Shown here: in pieces, positions 6,630 through 9,640 of the stretch
Numbering within the stretch: position 1 is the first letter of the stretch
How the letters are laid out: each line of letters begins with the position of its first letter
Assembly (NCBI GenBank): GCA_945866505.1
Contig: CAMBHH010000129.1
Coordinates: 1 to 9,640, forward strand
DNA length: 9,640 bases
Direction of reading: 5' to 3'
Source: Flavobacterium psychrophilum
GTDB lineage: Bacteria; Bacteroidota; Bacteroidia; Flavobacteriales; Flavobacteriaceae
Program-made: the position numbers and the translations under genes
The notes under the pieces: generated by a model
Databases searched by the model: none
What the model saw: the letters and a program-made list of their open reading frames with translations, nothing else
What the model was told of the DNA's origin: nothing

Positions 6630-8353
6630 TCTAAATCATACACTTTTTTAAAACCAACTAGCTTAACCTTAATATTTTCTTCTTTTGCTCTGATTTTTTT
6701 GAATTCTTTTATCAGATCCAATACATCGTGAGCAATATAAACCGTATCAGAAGCATTAATAATCACTTTTGAATTTTTTGGAATTAGAGAAATAGTTTCC
6801 TTAATAGCAGCTTTATTCAAGAAAGATACCTCTTGCGCTAGATCAATATGAATAATATCGCCATCTTGATATTCTTCTTTTCTAAAATTATAGGCCCGTT
6901 TCATGTTTCCTTTCAAAACAAAAATAACACTGATAATCATTCCTAAAGCAACTCCTTTTAATAAATCTGTAAAAACAACAGCAATCGAAGTAGCAAAAAA
7001 CGGAAAATAAAGATATTGGTTTCTAGTAATGGTCTTTTTAAATTCAATTGATTTCATAGATTTATAAATACAAAAAACTAAAATGATTAAAGAAGTTAAA
7101 GAAAAAATTAGAAATGTTGTACTCACTTTGTCTGTACTGTCCCAAGAAATTTTTGTTGCAACAATTGCAAAAACTAATACGTTCATTTCTTTTGGCATAT
7201 AATGTGCAAAATGTTTAATGTTTGGAACAGCTAATTTATAGCCAACTAACAGCAGAACAGCAGCCAAAGTAGCCAATGGAATTTTATTTAAAATAGTTGG
7301 AATAGCTACCACACTAACTAGCAAAAGCAAACCATGAATAATAGCCGACATTTTAGACTTTGCACCAGCTGCATTGTTGGCCGAAGTTCTAACGACAACT
7401 GAAGTCATAGGCAAACCTCCTAATAATGAACTAACTATATTTCCAATTCCCTGTGCTTTGAGTTCAATATTGGTATTTGTGTACCTCTTCAAAACATCCA
7501 TTCTATCTGCAGCCTCAATGCATAATAGCGTTTCGATAGATGCTACCACGGCAATAGTAACGGCCACAATCCAAACTTTAGAATTGGTTATTGTAGAAAA
7601 ATTAGGCGTTACAATAATATTTTTATATTCTTCTAAAGTGGTGGGGACAGGCAGGCTTACCAAATGATCTTTGGCAATAGCTAGATTACTGCCTGTTTGA
7701 ATAAAAAATTCATTTAACAATATACTTCCAATTACAGCTACTAATGCTGGAGGCACCAACTTTATTTTTTTTAAAACCTCTGATTTATTCCATAAAACTA
7801 ATATAGCCAGTGATAGAATAGCAATAATTATAGAACCGATTTGAACATGATTTACTACTTGCAAAAGCTCTGATATTGTATTTTGTCCATCAGCTTGAAA
7901 AAATGACTCATCGCCTTCAAAATCAGGATCAAAACCAAAAGCATGAGGGATTTGTTTTAGAATGATGATAATTCCTATACCAGCAAGCATTCCTTCAATT
8001 ACATTATTAGGAAAATAATTTGAAATTGTTCCAGCTTTTAAAAATCCCAAAAATAATTGAATTACTCCTGCAATAAAAACTGCCAATAAGAAAGCGTCAA
8101 ACGAACCTAAATCAGTGATAGCTGTTAAAACTATTGCTGTTAAGCCAGCAGCAGGTCCTGAAACACTTAGATGCGATTGGCTTAAATAACCTACTACAAT
8201 TCCGCCAATTATTCCCGAAATTATACCTGAAAACAGTGGCGCACCGCTAGCCAAAGCAATCCCTAAACATAATGGAAGTGCTACTAAAAAAACCACTAAA
8301 CCTGAGGCAAAATCAGATTTAAGGTTAGCAAAAAGATTGATTTTTTTTGTCAT
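6584..8353 (-). CDS. SulP-family inorganic anion transporter with STAS domain
   Basis: This 589-residue inner-membrane protein should move an inorganic anion such as sulfate or bicarbonate, probably with a co-transported ion. About residues 1-480 form the hydrophobic SulP core of many membrane segments, with the family patterns ALPLCLGIALASGAPL near the start, VSGPAAGLTAIV (64-75), and GGLPMTSVVVRTSANNAAGA in the second half. A cytoplasmic STAS domain follows (about 495-580: GDIIHIDLAQEVSFLNKAA, VIINASDTVYIAHDVLDLI); Ser535-Asp536 sit in the position of the usual STAS D-S region. Length is normal for bacterial SulP proteins. Substrate cannot be read from sequence. In other bacteria, SulP genes of this compact type often lie beside carbonic anhydrase genes and are suspected bicarbonate carriers, but none is in this window. 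It converges on sua5 and diverges from the porin gene. The ATG at 8353 gives a normal MTKKINLFANLKSDF start. Confidence 0.92.
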   Translation of the reverse strand: MTKKINLFANLKSDFASGLVVFLVALPLCLGIALASGAPLFSGIISGIIGGIVVGYLSQSHLSVSGPAAGLTAIVLTAITDLGSFDAFLLAVFIAGVIQLFLGFLKAGTISNYFPNNVIEGMLAGIGIIIILKQIPHAFGFDPDFEGDESFFQADGQNTISELLQVVNHVQIGSIIIAILSLAILVLWNKSEVLKKIKLVPPALVAVIGSILLNEFFIQTGSNLAIAKDHLVSLPVPTTLEEYKNIIVTPNFSTITNSKVWIVAVTIAVVASIETLLCIEAADRMDVLKRYTNTNIELKAQGIGNIVSSLLGGLPMTSVVVRTSANNAAGAKSKMSAIIHGLLLLVSVVAIPTILNKIPLATLAAVLLLVGYKLAVPNIKHFAHYMPKEMNVLVFAIVATKISWDSTDKVSTTFLIFSLTSLIILVFCIYKSMKSIEFKKTITRNQYLYFPFFATSIAVVFTDLLKGVALGMIISVIFVLKGNMKRAYNFRKEEYQDGDIIHIDLAQEVSFLNKAAIKETISLIPKNSKVIINASDTVYIAHDVLDLIKEFKKIRAKEENIKVKLVGFKKVYDLDHSGEEEKHVFVEHK

Positions 8354-8442
8354 AATGTTTTAAATGTAAATTAAAAAAATAAATTTTCCCCCATATTTTA
8401 AATATAGATAATTTTATTCAAAAACTAAAATTAATTAATGTA

Positions 8443-8724
8443 TTAGAATTGATCAGGTGGGAGTAAAAATATTTTTGAAGAAATTTCATTGTGCTTTGTC
8501 AAATTTTCAGAAAAAATTGCTGCTAAACTTAATTGTGATAAATCTCCGGTTTGTATTGCAAAACTAGAATTAATAATGTCTTTAAATTCTTTTTGTATTT
8601 TCTGTTTATAAGAAAAACTCAAAAATTTGGTTAAATCTGCATACTTCTCAATTAAACCAATAATTATTCATTTAATAAGGAAGATTACAAAAACAAATAA
8701 TAATATGTGAGCTATTGATTTCAT
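8443..8724 (-). pseudogene. small membrane-anchored protein gene interrupted by in-frame TGA
   Basis: Read on the minus strand, an ATG at 8724-8722 begins MKSIAHILLFVFVIFLIK, meets TGA at codon 19 (plus-strand TCA at 8668-8670), then continues in the same frame for 74 coding-like codons to TAA at 8445-8443. The full frame is 94 codons. The N-terminus is a hydrophobic signal or anchor that spans the stop; after it come IIIGLIEKYADLTKF, an amphipathic stretch (YKQKIQKEFKDIINSS), and a tail with SENLTKHNEISSKIFLLPPD. Codon use and composition match real local genes. One base change (for example TGG to TGA) would explain it; a sequencing error is the alternative. An exact TAnnTTTG lies just upstream. 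The tail resembles small unnamed secreted or membrane proteins of Flavobacteriaceae as I recall them; no function is known to me. It may have been co-oriented with sulP, whose start is 89 bases downstream. Confidence 0.6.
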
Positions 8725-8730
8725 AATTAA

Positions 8731-8738
8731 CAAATATA
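8731..8738 (-). promoter_or_regulatory. TAnnTTTG element before the interrupted gene
   Basis: On the minus strand TATATTTG matches the Bacteroidota -7 consensus exactly. It ends only six bases before the ATG at 8724, so a transcript would have almost no leader. The closest TTG upstream is about 13 bases away, shorter than usual. It supports the gene once having been expressed. Confidence 0.35.
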
Positions 8739-8761
8739 GAATTAATGAAATCAAAATGATA

Positions 8762-8866
8762 TTAATGGATTGAATTTACAATAAAATTAACATCTATATT
8801 TTGTTTAAAATCAATATCGGTCAAAATTGGGGGTGAATTTAAATAGGCAGAATAAAAATATAATAA
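8762..8866 (-). pseudogene. start-less coding-like fragment upstream of the interrupted gene
   Basis: On the minus strand 34 codons are open between an upstream TAA (8869-8867) and a TAA at 8764-8762. The peptide contains SAYLNSPPILTDIDFKQ and NIDVNFIVNSIH, with the alternating pattern of a beta-strand and good codon use, but no start codon. An ATG at about 8878 in another frame reads MIFNYYIFILPI and then stops; a +1 shift in the T run after it would join the two. This could be the end of a decayed small gene. It is short, so chance cannot be excluded. Confidence 0.25.
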
Positions 8867-8893
8867 TTAAAAATCATTTTTATAAGGATAATA

Positions 8894-8916
8894 TATTTTT
8901 GGGCAAATTATTTTTG
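8894..8916 (+). promoter_or_regulatory. tandem TAnnTTTG elements, possible porin promoter
   Basis: TATTTTTG occurs exactly at 8894-8901 and again at 8909-8916, the second followed by C as in many Flavobacterium promoters. Use of either would give a long leader of about 200 bases before the porin ATG, containing the GGCAAA/TTTGCC hairpin. No proper -33 TTG is seen, and a nearer weak promoter is possible. Confidence 0.3.
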
Positions 8917-9125
8917 CTTATTGATAATTCTTTACTATAAAAGTTAAAAAAGCTATTTTATACTATTATAATTTGGCAAAAGTTGATAGATTTGCCTCAG
9001 AAAAGAAGTTTATTTAATAACAATTTAACGATTAAAGTACTCTCTGTAGTAACATGAAATGTAATTTGAAGTAAAAATTTAAACAAAAAACAATTAAACT
9101 AAATCAATAACTAAACCAAGAAAAC

Positions 9126-9640
9126 ATGAAAAAAGTAACACTAATTTTAGGATTAATGCTGACAAGCATATCATTCGCTCAGGAAACAGCTCCTACGTCG
9201 ATACCTTTAGAAATATCAGGTTCTGCTGATGGATATTACAAGTATGATTTTGCAAAAGGCGAAAATATTCAAACAAGTTTTGCAACAGATCATAATTCTT
9301 TCTCTTTGGGTATGCTTGATCTTGTATTAAAGAAAACAACAGGTAAATTCTCTTTCGTTGGAGAAGTAGCTTTTGGCGCACGTGGTCAATACCAATCTAT
9401 TCCAAATGGAGATGGAACAACTGGAAACGCTGACAATTCATTTAATATTCAAAACTTATATGGAACTTATGCAGTTTCAGATAAATTAAGTATTACTGCA
9501 GGTTATGCTGGGACATTTGTTGGGTATGAAGTAATTTCTCCTGTTGCTAATTTCCATTATTCAACATCTTATTTATTTACTAATGGACCATTCCAGCACA
9601 CAGGTGTTAAAGTTAACTACAAAATATCTGATAAATTTGG
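9126..9640 (+). CDS. OmpL-like beta-barrel outer membrane porin, 5' part only
   Basis: An ATG at 9126 opens a frame that stays open for 171 codons to the window edge, so the gene is truncated by the window, not broken. The N-terminus is a classic signal peptide, MKKVTLILGLMLTSISFA, with likely cleavage before Gln19. The mature part is built of alternating beta-strand patterns with aromatic residues (EISGSADGYYKYDF, NSFSLGMLDLVLKK, KFSFVGEVAFGARGQ, KLSITAGYAGTFVGYE). The stretch from NFHYSTSYLF through TNGPFQHTGVKV matches the hallmark of the putative beta-barrel porin-2 (OmpL-like) family. It should sit in the outer membrane and allow passage of small solutes; the substrate is not known. It is divergent from the SulP gene across a long gap. 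Codon use here is less A+T-biased than in the gaps, as expected for a well expressed membrane protein. Confidence 0.9.
   Translation, partial: MKKVTLILGLMLTSISFAQETAPTSIPLEISGSADGYYKYDFAKGENIQTSFATDHNSFSLGMLDLVLKKTTGKFSFVGEVAFGARGQYQSIPNGDGTTGNADNSFNIQNLYGTYAVSDKLSITAGYAGTFVGYEVISPVANFHYSTSYLFTNGPFQHTGVKVNYKISDKF

Larger units (their letters stand above)
8725..9125. other. gap before the porin gene
   Basis: Besides the minus-strand fragment and promoter element near its left end, this gap contains two plus-strand TAnnTTTG-like elements (8894-8901 and 8909-8916) and a hairpin with perfect 6-bp arms GGCAAA/TTTGCC (8975-8980 and 8991-8996, 10-base loop). The last 100 bases are A-rich leader with no visible gene. 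No tRNA or repeat array was seen. Confidence 0.45.

Noticed and set aside
7374..7667. 97-residue plus-strand frame inside the SulP gene
   Set aside because: Antisense shadow of conserved SulP transmembrane coding sequence.
8668..8670. Selenocysteine or TGA recoding as an explanation for the stop in the minus-strand gene
   Set aside because: It falls in a hydrophobic anchor with no catalytic context, and I see no SECIS-like structure after it; a nonsense mutation or a read error is simpler.
9193..9381. 62-residue minus-strand frame inside the porin gene
   Set aside because: Antisense to the porin, which has a signal peptide and family motifs on the plus strand.

Overview
The window looks like a chromosomal segment from a Flavobacterium-like member of the Bacteroidota. 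It is strongly A+T-rich, has few Shine-Dalgarno-like sites, and carries several matches to the Bacteroidota -7 promoter element TAnnTTTG. Its gene families (YcbB-type L,D-transpeptidase lipoprotein, CHASE4 hybrid kinase, two-domain Sua5, OmpL-like porin) fit that group. This placement is inference from content; no rRNA or other marker gene is present.

Layout, left to right. (1) 82-1680 (+): L,D-transpeptidase acting on peptidoglycan, followed by a weak terminator-like hairpin. (2) 1681-2056: a gap with a 17-bp palindrome next to a possible promoter. (3) 2057-4162 (+): membrane hybrid histidine kinase with a C-terminal receiver and no output domain. (4) 4163-4643: a gap ending in a good TAnnTTTG element. 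(5) 4644-4928 (+): small cytoplasmic protein of unknown function. (6) 5042-6022 (+): Sua5/TsaC, the first enzyme of tRNA t6A37 synthesis. (7) 6023-6583: a gap that appears to hold a decayed gene. (8) 6584-8353 (-): SulP-family anion transporter with a STAS domain, convergent with sua5. (9) 8443-8724 (-): a small membrane-anchored protein gene interrupted by an in-frame TGA at codon 19, with another coding-like but start-less stretch upstream at 8762-8866. (10) 9126-9640 (+): the first 171 codons of an OmpL-like beta-barrel porin that runs off the right edge.

Most genes are separated by long gaps and look independently transcribed. The one plausible co-transcribed pair is the small protein and sua5. 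The LD-transpeptidase, kinase, transporter and porin are all envelope functions, but the sequence gives no direct evidence that they form one system. SulP and the porin could be inner- and outer-membrane parts of anion uptake; that is only an inference from proximity.

I found no IS element, CRISPR array, tRNA, rRNA or phage module, and no convincing new multi-gene system. The observations most worth checking are the interrupted gene at 8443-8724, the remnants around 6142-6340 and 8762-8866, the palindrome before the kinase, and a short sequence pattern shared by the gaps at about 1873-1897 and 4354-4396.
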